Below are positions 1 to 5,122 of a stretch of 5,934 bases of DNA, in pieces. Position numbers and translations under genes: made by a program. The notes under the pieces were generated by a model, which saw only the letters and a list, made by a program, of their open reading frames with translations, had not been told where the DNA came from and ran no database searches. Source of the DNA: DATFKA01 sp042095835 (GTDB taxonomy: Bacteria > Bacteroidota > Bacteroidia > Chitinophagales > Saprospiraceae); assembly GCA_042095835.1 (NCBI GenBank), contig JBELML010000212.1, positions 1-5,934 on the forward strand, written 5' to 3'. How positions within the stretch are numbered: position 1 is the first letter of the stretch; each line of letters starts with the position of its first letter.

Positions 1-5
1 TGGCA

Positions 6-67
6 CTTGACACCTGGCACCTAGCAAAGCATCCCGAAATCCACTAGCGTTCCTTCGGGATTAATTC
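6..67. repeat. Intergenic hairpin repeat, copy 1
   Basis: First of two related ~61-bp units. It opens with CTTGACACCTGGCAC, continues through a CAAA block, contains perfect 8-bp arms ATCCCGAA (31-38) and TTCGGGAT (54-61) around a 15-nt loop, and ends with ATTAATTC. The second copy starts 102 bp downstream with the same order of elements: CTTGACAC, TGGC, CAAA, ATCCCGA, GGGATTAATTC. TGGCAC also occurs twice at the extreme left (1-6 and 15-20). The organisation resembles dispersed REP-like palindromic units. Whether it recurs elsewhere in the genome cannot be seen from this window. Confidence 0.6.
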
Positions 68-107
68 GACCAGATTGTATTGCTGCGCACTACAAAGGTC
101 TCATTAA

Positions 108-168
108 CTTGACACATGGCCCCTGACAAACTATCCCGACCTTCGTTGCGCTCATCTGGGATTAATTC
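108..168. repeat. Intergenic hairpin repeat, copy 2
   Basis: Second copy of the unit at 6-67. It begins CTTGACACATGGCCCC, contains ATCCCGA near 133-139 and ends with GGGATTAATTC. The stem is weaker than in copy 1: ATCCC (133-137) pairs with GGGAT (158-162) and the next bases mismatch. The outer blocks are best conserved and the loop between the arms has diverged most, as expected if the stem and flanks are under constraint or if the unit was recently copied. Confidence 0.6.
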
Positions 169-171
169 AGT

Positions 172-212
172 ATACAAAAGTAAGGATCACTGAAGATTTC
201 TTACTTTTGTAT
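172..212. promoter_or_regulatory. 12-bp perfect inverted repeat upstream of the glucokinase gene
   Basis: TACAAAAGTAAG (173-184) and CTTACTTTTGTA (200-211) are exact reverse complements separated by 15 nt. The A/T pair at 172/212 extends the stem by one. Because the arms contain TACTTTTG, each strand carries one match to the Bacteroidota -7 consensus TAnnTTTG, and the + strand match lies inside the right arm. It could be an operator overlapping the promoter, or a bidirectional terminator for an upstream gene. No clear T-run follows the stem, so the operator or leader reading is slightly preferred. Confidence 0.5.
202..209 (+). promoter_or_regulatory. Putative -7 promoter element for the glucokinase gene
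   Basis: TACTTTTG matches the Bacteroidota housekeeping -7 consensus TAnnTTTG exactly and sits 38 bp before the ATG at 248, a typical distance. No convincing -33 TTTG is present 17-23 bp upstream, so only the -7 half is supported. The element lies inside the right arm of the inverted repeat at 172-212. Confidence 0.45.
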
Positions 213-247
213 TTTACAGCGACTTTTTAACTAATAGGCTTTAGACA

Positions 248-1003
248 ATGCAGAAAGAAATCCTCGGAATTGATGTAGGTGGTACAGGCATGAAAGGTGC
301 ACTGATTGATATCACTAAGGGTGAACTCACCACTGAACGTTTCAAACTTCTGACACCTCAGCCAGCTACACCAAAGGCAATGGCAGAGACCTTCAAGAAG
401 ATTATTAAAGAGTTTGATTATTCCGGACCAATTGGCTGCGGCTTCCCTGCTGTGATCAAGCATAATCGCTCCTTAACGGCCTCCAATATTGACAAATCGT
501 GGATTGGAAAAAATGTCGCAGAGGTCTTCGCTGGAAAAAATGCCGATAAGGTTTTTGTACTCAATGATGCAGATGCAGCAGCTATTGCAGAAATGAAGTT
601 TGGCGCAGGAGTAGGACTGAAAGGACTGACAATGATGATTACCATTGGTACAGGAATCGGATCTTGCTTGTTTTTGGATGGGAAAAGAATCCCTAATACA
701 GAGCTTGGTCATGTACGTATGCATGGTAATATCGCCGAACGCTACGCCTCTAATTCCGCTCGCAAGGAGTTCGACTTGTCATGGGAAGAATTTGGTAATC
801 GCTTCAACGAATATCTCCAATATGTCTATCATCTTCTCTCACCAGATACCATCATACTGAGTGGTGGTGTGAGCAAGAAGTTTAAAAACTTTTCGGACTA
901 CTTGGATTTGCCGATTAAGGTTGTGCCTGCGGATCTTCTGAACAATGCCGGAATTGTAGGGGCCGCCGCATTTGCTGCCCAAAAAACAGGTATGCTATCT
1001 TAA
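248..1003 (+). CDS. ppgK: Polyphosphate glucokinase (ROK family)
   Basis: A 251-residue cytosolic sugar kinase that most likely phosphorylates glucose to glucose-6-phosphate using inorganic polyphosphate, and possibly ATP as well. Visible motifs are the phosphate-1 loop DVGGTGMKG (9-17), the sugar-binding/catalytic stretch VLNDADAA (104-111, with D107 as general base), the phosphate-2 loop TIGTGIGS (132-139), ELGHV (152-156), and the adenosine-type motif LSGGVSK (204-210). TPQPATP (36-42), SNIDKSWIG (79-87) and PNTELGHV (149-156) are characteristic of the polyphosphate-dependent branch as I remember it. The CxCGxxGC zinc motif of ordinary ROK glucokinases is absent, which also fits that branch, and the length is normal. 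The start is the first ATG after a -7 element and gives a complete first beta strand. The family call is firm, but the phosphoryl donor is inferred from motifs and not proven. Confidence 0.92.
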   Translation: MQKEILGIDVGGTGMKGALIDITKGELTTERFKLLTPQPATPKAMAETFKKIIKEFDYSGPIGCGFPAVIKHNRSLTASNIDKSWIGKNVAEVFAGKNADKVFVLNDADAAAIAEMKFGAGVGLKGLTMMITIGTGIGSCLFLDGKRIPNTELGHVRMHGNIAERYASNSARKEFDLSWEEFGNRFNEYLQYVYHLLSPDTIILSGGVSKKFKNFSDYLDLPIKVVPADLLNNAGIVGAAAFAAQKTGMLS

Positions 1004-1068
1004 GTCCTTTTCTAAAAAATCTAGTCCATCAGCTTTCTCAAGTCGAAACTATAGAGCTTAAATCGGTT
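1000..1068 (+). other. Probable upstream coding extension of the nucleotidyltransferase
   Basis: The frame of the next gene is open back to a stop at 916-918. From the kinase stop onwards it reads LSPFLKNLVHQLSQ and then VETIELKSV, leading straight into LLYGS. This is the amphipathic helix and connecting strand that normally precede the GS motif in this fold, so it looks genuinely coding. There is no ATG, GTG or TTG in this frame between 919 and 1068. The only rare candidates are ATT (970), ATC (997) and ATA (1051). The stretch overlaps the kinase stop (TAA at 1001-1003). Confidence 0.6.
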
Positions 1069-1779
1069 TTGCTCTATGGTTCGCAATTAGAACCAAATTC
1101 TCTCGATTATTGGTCAGACATTGATGTACACATTGTGCTATGCTCTACTGAGCATTTTTCCCCCTTAGCATTCATCAATTTTCTGCATCAACTTGGCACA
1201 ATCCAAGCTCTTGAGTATTTTCAAAATGAGGAGAAATTCCAAGTACGAGCAGTACTAAAAACAGCGGCTAAAATTGAAAGGTTAGATCTGACTATTTATC
1301 ACAATGAATATTTACCTAAGTTTGCTCCTTCTAGGCATCAAGTGATTTACCAAGCTCAAGCTGATCTAATTACAGCCTCAGCGCCTATAAAGCTATTATC
1401 ACTACCTAAAGACTGGGGCGATGCTCCTAAAACCTGGTTTCTGCTCTATGAATGTGCCAAGAAATTAGGCCGAAATGACTACCTGATTGGCTTACATCTC
1501 TTATTAGAAGCCTTACAGAATTTATTGGTTCTGAAAATGGTAGAACGAGATCAAAAGAAAGGTACCAATATCCATCGATTTGGGGAGGGACCAGAGGTTT
1601 TGCAGCTATTTGATTTGCAGGACTTGAACAAGGAATCAGGTCAATATTGGGTTTACCTCCAAAAATTAGCGCGCATTACTGATGAGCTATATAGCCAATC
1701 ATCATCGAGCTACACTTTAAAGGCAACAACTTTTATACAATATATAGAAGAAAGCAGGTCTAGTAACCCGCAATCATAG
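1069..1779 (+). CDS. Pol-beta-type nucleotidyltransferase, aminoglycoside-adenylyltransferase-like
   Basis: A soluble protein of 236 residues from the first canonical start (TTG). The nucleotidyltransferase signature is clear: YGS (3-5), then SDID (16-19) with D17 and D19 as the metal-binding pair, and a third acidic residue in RLDLTIY (D73). Residues ~120-230 are helical (TWFLLYECAKKL, LIGLHLLLEALQNLLVL), like the C-terminal substrate-binding domain of kanamycin- or lincosamide-type nucleotidyltransferases. Such enzymes transfer a nucleotide, usually AMP, to a small molecule or protein. The substrate cannot be read from the sequence and resistance should not be assumed. The TTG start falls in the middle of the first core strand, so the true protein probably begins further upstream (up to 259 residues if read from 1000). 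The gene follows ppgK directly and is likely co-transcribed. Its last 20 bp overlap the convergent TPR gene. Confidence 0.8.
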   Translation: MLYGSQLEPNSLDYWSDIDVHIVLCSTEHFSPLAFINFLHQLGTIQALEYFQNEEKFQVRAVLKTAAKIERLDLTIYHNEYLPKFAPSRHQVIYQAQADLITASAPIKLLSLPKDWGDAPKTWFLLYECAKKLGRNDYLIGLHLLLEALQNLLVLKMVERDQKKGTNIHRFGEGPEVLQLFDLQDLNKESGQYWVYLQKLARITDELYSQSSSSYTLKATTFIQYIEESRSSNPQS

Positions 1780-3145
1780 AAGAGACATCTCTATCGCCAG
1801 CCAAATCAGGAATCAGTTCAAAGAGAATGGAATGTGCTTCAAAATCCTCAATGAGCGCCTCTCCCAATCTGTAGATACCTTCCTTCCTGCGACCTAGCAT
1901 AAATAAACAAGCGATACGTCCATACATCAATTCAGGATCACCCTGCTCTGCTACTTCATCAAGCAGATAAAGCGCTTCGACACTGCGCTGCATTTGCATC
2001 AAAAAGGAACAATATTGAATGGTATATCGACCGTCTTCTGGAGCCAAGTCTACTGCTTTTTTAAAATCTAACTCTGCCTCAAAGAAACGATCTAGGTGAA
2101 AAAAGGTCTCCCCTCTCGAAGCATAGTATTCTTCTCTAGTATGCTCTATGGAGATGGCTTTATCATAATAGAAAATAGCTGACTGCCAATGCTCCTGCTC
2201 AGCCATCAACTCTCCTAGGTAGAAATATACTTCATCGTTGAAAGGATCAACTAATAAAGCTTGTTGTAGCGCTTGATTAGACTCTTTGTAGCACGTTTTG
2301 TCAAGGTAGCATTGACCGATACGTAACCAGTCTTCGGTATCTAGTATGAAGTTTTGTTTCAGGTCTTCGTAGCAGTGCAGCACCTTGTCATACAACCTCA
2401 ATTCAAAGCAGAGATCAAGGTATTCTCTGATCGCAATTTCAAAATATGGATCAATGATGAAGGCGTATTCATACGCTTCTATCGCTTCTTGGTAGCGGCC
2501 AGAAAAAACGAATGCCTGTCCTAAATTAAACCAAGCCTGGTAAGTGTAGGGCGCTTTATCTAGAATGCCTTGATGGAAGCTTATACTATCGGCGTACTTT
2601 TTAGTGATCTCGACAATGATGCCCAAGCGTTCTAAGGCTTGTGTATGATCTGGAACAATCTCAAGGGCGGCTTTCAGCAAATAATAGGCTTTCTCAAAAG
2701 CCATAACTTGCTCGCTCAAAATAGCGCTCGTCACTAGATAATCTGCGTGTAAACTTGGCCTTGGTGCTTCTTCCAAATTGTCCAACTCCACAAAAGCTTC
2801 GTCTGTATTTCCCAATGCGCCTAGAATTTCTACTCTCAGTAGTAGGAGTTCATAATGCTTTGGAGAAAAATTTAAAGCTTGCTCTACCGTTTGTAATGCT
2901 AAACTATACTTTTGGAGATCATTGAGATAGTTGGCTTTCTGTACCAATAATTCAACTGTAAAAGGCTGTAATGCAATACTAAAATCCAAAACTTCTAGTG
3001 CCCAATCATATTGACGGGTACAGTCATAGTAATGAATTAAATCCTGACGTGCGTTGTCGTCAAGATAAAAAGTATTGCCTTCAAGGATGGCTTGCTCAAA
3101 GTCGGCAACCAGTTGGTTAAGATTCGGATGCTGGTGTAATCTCAT
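1760..3145 (-). CDS. Tetratricopeptide repeat protein
   Basis: A 461-residue protein made almost entirely of degenerate TPR units, about twelve from residue ~31 to ~435. The most canonical lie at 203-236 (AWFNLGQ, then GRYQEAIEAYEYAFIIDP), 304-337 (VYFYLGELM, AIFYYDKAISI) and 338-371 (YASRGETFFHL, AELDFKKAVDLAPED). Alternating W/L/G/Y, A and P positions give the helix-turn-helix period of 34. There is no signal peptide, membrane segment or enzymatic domain, so it is probably a cytoplasmic scaffold for protein-protein contacts. The partner is unknown. The C-terminus after the last repeat (HSILFELIPDLAGDRDV) looks like a separate capping segment. It stands alone, with its own putative promoter at 3212-3219, and ends within the convergent nucleotidyltransferase gene. 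Confidence 0.85.
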   Translation of the reverse strand: MRLHQHPNLNQLVADFEQAILEGNTFYLDDNARQDLIHYYDCTRQYDWALEVLDFSIALQPFTVELLVQKANYLNDLQKYSLALQTVEQALNFSPKHYELLLLRVEILGALGNTDEAFVELDNLEEAPRPSLHADYLVTSAILSEQVMAFEKAYYLLKAALEIVPDHTQALERLGIIVEITKKYADSISFHQGILDKAPYTYQAWFNLGQAFVFSGRYQEAIEAYEYAFIIDPYFEIAIREYLDLCFELRLYDKVLHCYEDLKQNFILDTEDWLRIGQCYLDKTCYKESNQALQQALLVDPFNDEVYFYLGELMAEQEHWQSAIFYYDKAISIEHTREEYYASRGETFFHLDRFFEAELDFKKAVDLAPEDGRYTIQYCSFLMQMQRSVEALYLLDEVAEQGDPELMYGRIACLFMLGRRKEGIYRLGEALIEDFEAHSILFELIPDLAGDRDVSSMIAGY

Positions 3146-3158
3146 AATTTGATATGAG

Positions 3159-3180
3159 GACTCAACAGAGTCTTTTTTTT
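3159..3180 (+). terminator. Small hairpin with T8 tract in the TPR gene leader
   Basis: GACTC (3159-3163) and GAGTC (3168-3172) pair around the loop AACA and are followed by eight T on the + strand. The shape is that of a weak intrinsic terminator for + strand transcription, although no + strand gene lies nearby. On the - strand the same sequence is a hairpin preceded by eight A, located in the 5' leader of the TPR gene 14 bp before its ATG. The stem is only 5 bp, so function is uncertain. Confidence 0.3.
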
Positions 3181-3211
3181 CGCTACGAAATCAGGTATAA
3201 TAAATTCCTTT

Positions 3212-3219
3212 CAAAGATA
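3212..3219 (-). promoter_or_regulatory. Putative -7 promoter element for the TPR gene
   Basis: Read on the - strand this is TATCTTTG, an exact TAnnTTTG match, 66 bp upstream of the ATG of the TPR gene. The nearest upstream TTTG on that strand lies only 12 bp away, shorter than the usual 17-23 bp spacing, so the -33 half is not well supported. Confidence 0.4.
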
Positions 3220-3267
3220 ATCGAATAGCAGCAAAAAAGAGACTATAAATACCCTCAATAATGAAAC

Positions 3268-3298
3268 GGTAGCCTAGGAGACAGGAGTGGTAGCTTAG
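3268..3298. repeat. Short direct repeat, 21-bp period
   Basis: GGTAGCCTAG (3268-3277) recurs as GGTAGCTTAG (3289-3298) with one difference, spaced 21 bp or two helical turns. It lies about 50-80 bp upstream of the -7 element of the TPR gene and just downstream of the secreted-protein gene. Two sites on the same DNA face would suit a dimeric regulator, but a chance pair is possible. Confidence 0.3.
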
Positions 3299-3345
3299 AT
3301 CATAACTAACTGCAAATTAATAATTTACGAAAAAAAATATATGAA

Positions 3346-3801
3346 TTAATTGTTGCCATTTAGGCGCTGTTGGCGCTTCTCCCGAAGGTTCACCATACGC
3401 TTCAGTACTTCGCGGTTAAACTCCTGCTCGGCCGACCTTAAAAGGGCAATCTGTCGGATACTAATGACCGATTTAGCCTTAGTGAAGAAGACTTTCTTCA
3501 AGTCTAGTAACTCTTGCTCCTGCTTAAAGCTATTGAGCATCTGTGTCTCTAGCTCAGCATCTGACATTTGGTCGATTTTTCGGCTAGGCCGATATTTCTT
3601 GCGTATAGCTTTTTTAGCTTCTTCATATTCATTATAAAATGGCCAAAAGACTTGAGCTTGCTCGGTACTCAGGCCCACTTTCTCGGTAATAAAACCTACT
3701 TTCATCGCTTCTATACGTTGCCTACTGGGTCCCTCATTCTGAGCTCCTAAGGAAAGGCAGGAGCATAATATAAAACTAAAAAAGAGAATTGTTTTTTGCA
3801 T
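3346..3801 (-). CDS. Secreted Spy/CpxP-like helical protein, last gene of the sigma cluster
   Basis: A 151-residue protein with a signal peptide: K3, hydrophobic core ILFFSFILCSCLSL, and likely cleavage LGA|QN after A20. The mature part is all-helical and rich in K, R, E and Q (about 26 basic against 18 acidic residues). It carries LSTEQAQVFWPFYNEYE (44-60) and a second helix-forming repeat-like segment ISIRQIALLRSAEQEF (113-128), the LTxxQ-style pattern of Spy/CpxP and CnrX-type periplasmic proteins. No His or Cys remains in the mature chain, so metal binding like that of CnrX or ZraP is unlikely. It lies 41 bp behind the membrane protein gene and is probably the periplasmic input or modulator of the sigma/anti-sigma pair. 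The alternative is a small chaperone that is an output of the regulon. An eight-T tract follows on the - strand (3337-3330), without a convincing stem, so a terminator is not called. Confidence 0.75.
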   Translation of the reverse strand: MQKTILFFSFILCSCLSLGAQNEGPSRQRIEAMKVGFITEKVGLSTEQAQVFWPFYNEYEEAKKAIRKKYRPSRKIDQMSDAELETQMLNSFKQEQELLDLKKVFFTKAKSVISIRQIALLRSAEQEFNREVLKRMVNLREKRQQRLNGNN

Positions 3802-3842
3802 TGCTTTTGTTTTTATGGTGGTGAATCGTGGTAAAATAGGAT

Positions 3843-4379
3843 TTAGAGAATAGTCGACCAGTCGACCTCCTCGGTGAGTTCATCAATCACCGTGTCTAGG
3901 TCTTCATCTTCTAGAATTTGATCTGGGATTAAAAAGTCGATAGGCACTCCCTCGGCGGCCTCTAAAATATCCCCTGACTCAAACTCTTCGATATTAGTAA
4001 TCACATAATCGTATAGAGCCTGATCAGAAACATCGTCTAGCGTAGCCGCACTTTCGATCTCTGCGCTCAATGATTCGGAGCTTTCGAATAGCTTGAATAC
4101 TGCGACCGATAAGAATATAGCAATGACCACGCCAAAGCCAATGGCGTAAGGAGGCTGCCTAAAGATTTGAAATAGGCTCAATATGCCAGTTCTGGAAACC
4201 GCTTTATTCGTTTGTATGACGGGTTTGGGCTCCAACTGCATTTGGGTGAGTAACTGATTGGGGAGCTGCTCAAAAAAGTTGGCTGGAGGCTGGCTTCGCT
4301 CCTGCTCACTTTTTTTAATTTGGGCCAGGTCTGGCGCCAAAGCTTCCAATTCTTTAATGATTTCTTCTTTCTTTTGCAT
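3843..4379 (-). CDS. Single-pass membrane protein, presumed anti-sigma factor
   Basis: A 178-residue protein with three parts. The cytoplasmic N-terminus (1-76) carries charged helices (EIIKELEALAPDLAQIKK, then PPANFFEQLPNQLLTQM). One transmembrane helix lies at ~78-97 (YAIGFGVVIAIFLSVAVF), flanked by R74 on the inner side. The periplasmic tail (98-178) is extremely acidic: 26 Asp/Glu and no Lys or Arg after K96. Position directly behind an ECF sigma gene (32-bp gap) and this topology argue for an anti-sigma factor that holds the sigma factor through its N-terminus. The HxxxCxxC zinc motif of ZAS-type anti-sigma factors is absent. The role is inferred from context; the topology is directly visible. 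Translation of this gene and the next may be coupled through short gaps. The tail is a plausible docking surface for the positively charged secreted protein encoded downstream. Confidence 0.72.
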   Translation of the reverse strand: MQKKEEIIKELEALAPDLAQIKKSEQERSQPPANFFEQLPNQLLTQMQLEPKPVIQTNKAVSRTGILSLFQIFRQPPYAIGFGVVIAIFLSVAVFKLFESSESLSAEIESAATLDDVSDQALYDYVITNIEEFESGDILEAAEGVPIDFLIPDQILEDEDLDTVIDELTEEVDWSTIL

Positions 4380-4411
4380 GACTAACTAAATTATACCTCG
4401 TTGGCGACCTT

Positions 4412-5041
4412 TTATATCGTAGACTTAAGGTAGCTCTGAATTTTTTTTACAGCATGATGGTAAGAGGCTTTTAGGCCACCTACACTGGTGTCTAATTGGT
4501 CCGATATTACTTGATAAGATTGCTCCTCAAAATACCGAAGAATGAATACTTGTTTTTGTTTTTCCGGCAATCGTTCCAAAGCCTCTTGCAATCGTATCTG
4601 TGCATTCTCCTCATCAAAATAGCTATCGGCTTTTAGCACATTGGCCAAACCCAATTCTGGACTATCGACGGAGCTAGCACTTCTTCTCTTTTTTTGTTTA
4701 AGAAAAGTAATGGCCTCATTCATGGCTATTCTATACATCCAAGTGTACAACAAGGACTTGCCCTGGAAGCGACCAATATTGCGATAGCACTTGATGAAGC
4801 AATTTTGCAAAACATCGCTCGCATCTTCATGTTCCTCAATCAACTTGCGTATTTGCCAATAAAGTCGCTCCTGGTATTGTCGAACAAGGAGTGTAAATCC
4901 TCGCTCAGCAGTCTCAGGATTACGCAGGAGTTGTAGAAGCTCTTGATCGTTTGTTGTCCGTGTTTGCGACACGTTTGGTAGTGTTTTTAATTGAATAGGC
5001 CTTTTGCTATTTCTCAACCCTAAATATGCAATCTTTTCCAT
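4412..5041 (-). CDS. ECF-type RNA polymerase sigma factor
   Basis: A 209-residue sigma-70-family factor that directs RNA polymerase to a set of stress or envelope promoters. Region 2 spans about 48-118, with the core-binding segment HEDASDVLQNCFIKCYRNI (71-89) and the melting/-10 recognition segment RFQGKSLLYTWMYRIAMNEA (91-110). A linker (~119-146) follows, then region 4 (~147-206) with LEALERLPEKQKQVFILRYFEE-type helices and the HTH YQVISDQLDTSVGGLKASYHHAVKKI. Regions 3 and 1.1 are absent, as expected for ECF factors. A basic N-terminal extension of ~30 residues precedes the usual start of the domain. The ATG at 5041 is the first canonical start after an in-frame stop upstream, so the extension may be real. 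It heads the sigma/anti-sigma/secreted-protein module, with a hairpin in its leader just before the start codon. Confidence 0.92.
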   Translation of the reverse strand: MEKIAYLGLRNSKRPIQLKTLPNVSQTRTTNDQELLQLLRNPETAERGFTLLVRQYQERLYWQIRKLIEEHEDASDVLQNCFIKCYRNIGRFQGKSLLYTWMYRIAMNEAITFLKQKKRRSASSVDSPELGLANVLKADSYFDEENAQIRLQEALERLPEKQKQVFILRYFEEQSYQVISDQLDTSVGGLKASYHHAVKKIQSYLKSTI

Positions 5042-5044
5042 ACA

Positions 5045-5084
5045 GCCTTTTAGTTCATAGTTGGTCCTTTGACTATAAAAAGGC
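5045..5084 (-). promoter_or_regulatory. Leader hairpin immediately upstream of the sigma factor gene
   Basis: In + strand coordinates GCCTTTT (5045-5051) pairs with AAAAGGC (5078-5084), and inside this ATAGT (5057-5061) pairs with ACTAT (5072-5076), leaving a 10-nt apical loop and an asymmetric internal loop. On the - strand transcript the base of the stem ends 3 nt before the AUG of the sigma gene, so the fold could hide the initiation region. The inner arm also contains a mini-ORF ATG-AAC-TAA (5058-5050). No TAnnTTTG element is found in the 81-bp gap between the nuclease-like gene and the sigma gene, which allows either read-through from upstream or an ECF-type promoter that I cannot identify. 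Confidence 0.4.
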
Positions 5085-5122
5085 GGAATGGTTTAATTAA
5101 GAATTAAAAATAGAGTAAAAAA

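Noticed and set aside
1..170. CRISPR array or tRNA-like gene in the left intergenic repeats
   Set aside because: There are only two diverged units with a 102-bp offset and no regular spacers, and no cloverleaf or TTCRA arm can be drawn.
418..645. Antisense reading frames inside the glucokinase gene (also 473-724 on - and 645-860 on +)
   Set aside because: They lie inside a well-supported enzyme gene in other frames and show low-complexity or cysteine-rich translations without motifs, so they are shadow frames.
1069..1779. Antibiotic-resistance aminoglycoside adenylyltransferase
   Set aside because: Only the general nucleotidyltransferase core is visible. Nothing in the sequence fixes the substrate, and there is no mobile or resistance context.
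1069..1779. MNT/HEPN-type toxin-antitoxin pair
   Set aside because: The nucleotidyltransferase and helical parts are in one chain, there is no separate HEPN gene beside it, and the HEPN RxxxxH motif is not seen.
3330..3345. Intrinsic terminator after the sigma cluster
   Set aside because: There is an eight-T tract on the - strand, but the preceding sequence forms no stable GC-containing stem.
3350..3637. Opposite-strand reading frames over the secreted-protein gene (also 3568-3750) and over the sigma gene (4694-4936)
   Set aside because: The opposite strand encodes recognisable proteins with a signal peptide or sigma domains, while these translations have no recognisable features.
3742..3801. 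Lipoprotein signal (lipobox) in the secreted protein, using C15
   Set aside because: LCSC is a poor lipobox, and LGA|QN just downstream is a good signal peptidase I site.
3843..4379. Zinc-binding (ZAS) anti-sigma factor
   Set aside because: The HxxxCxxC motif is missing and the protein has no Cys at all in its N-terminal part.
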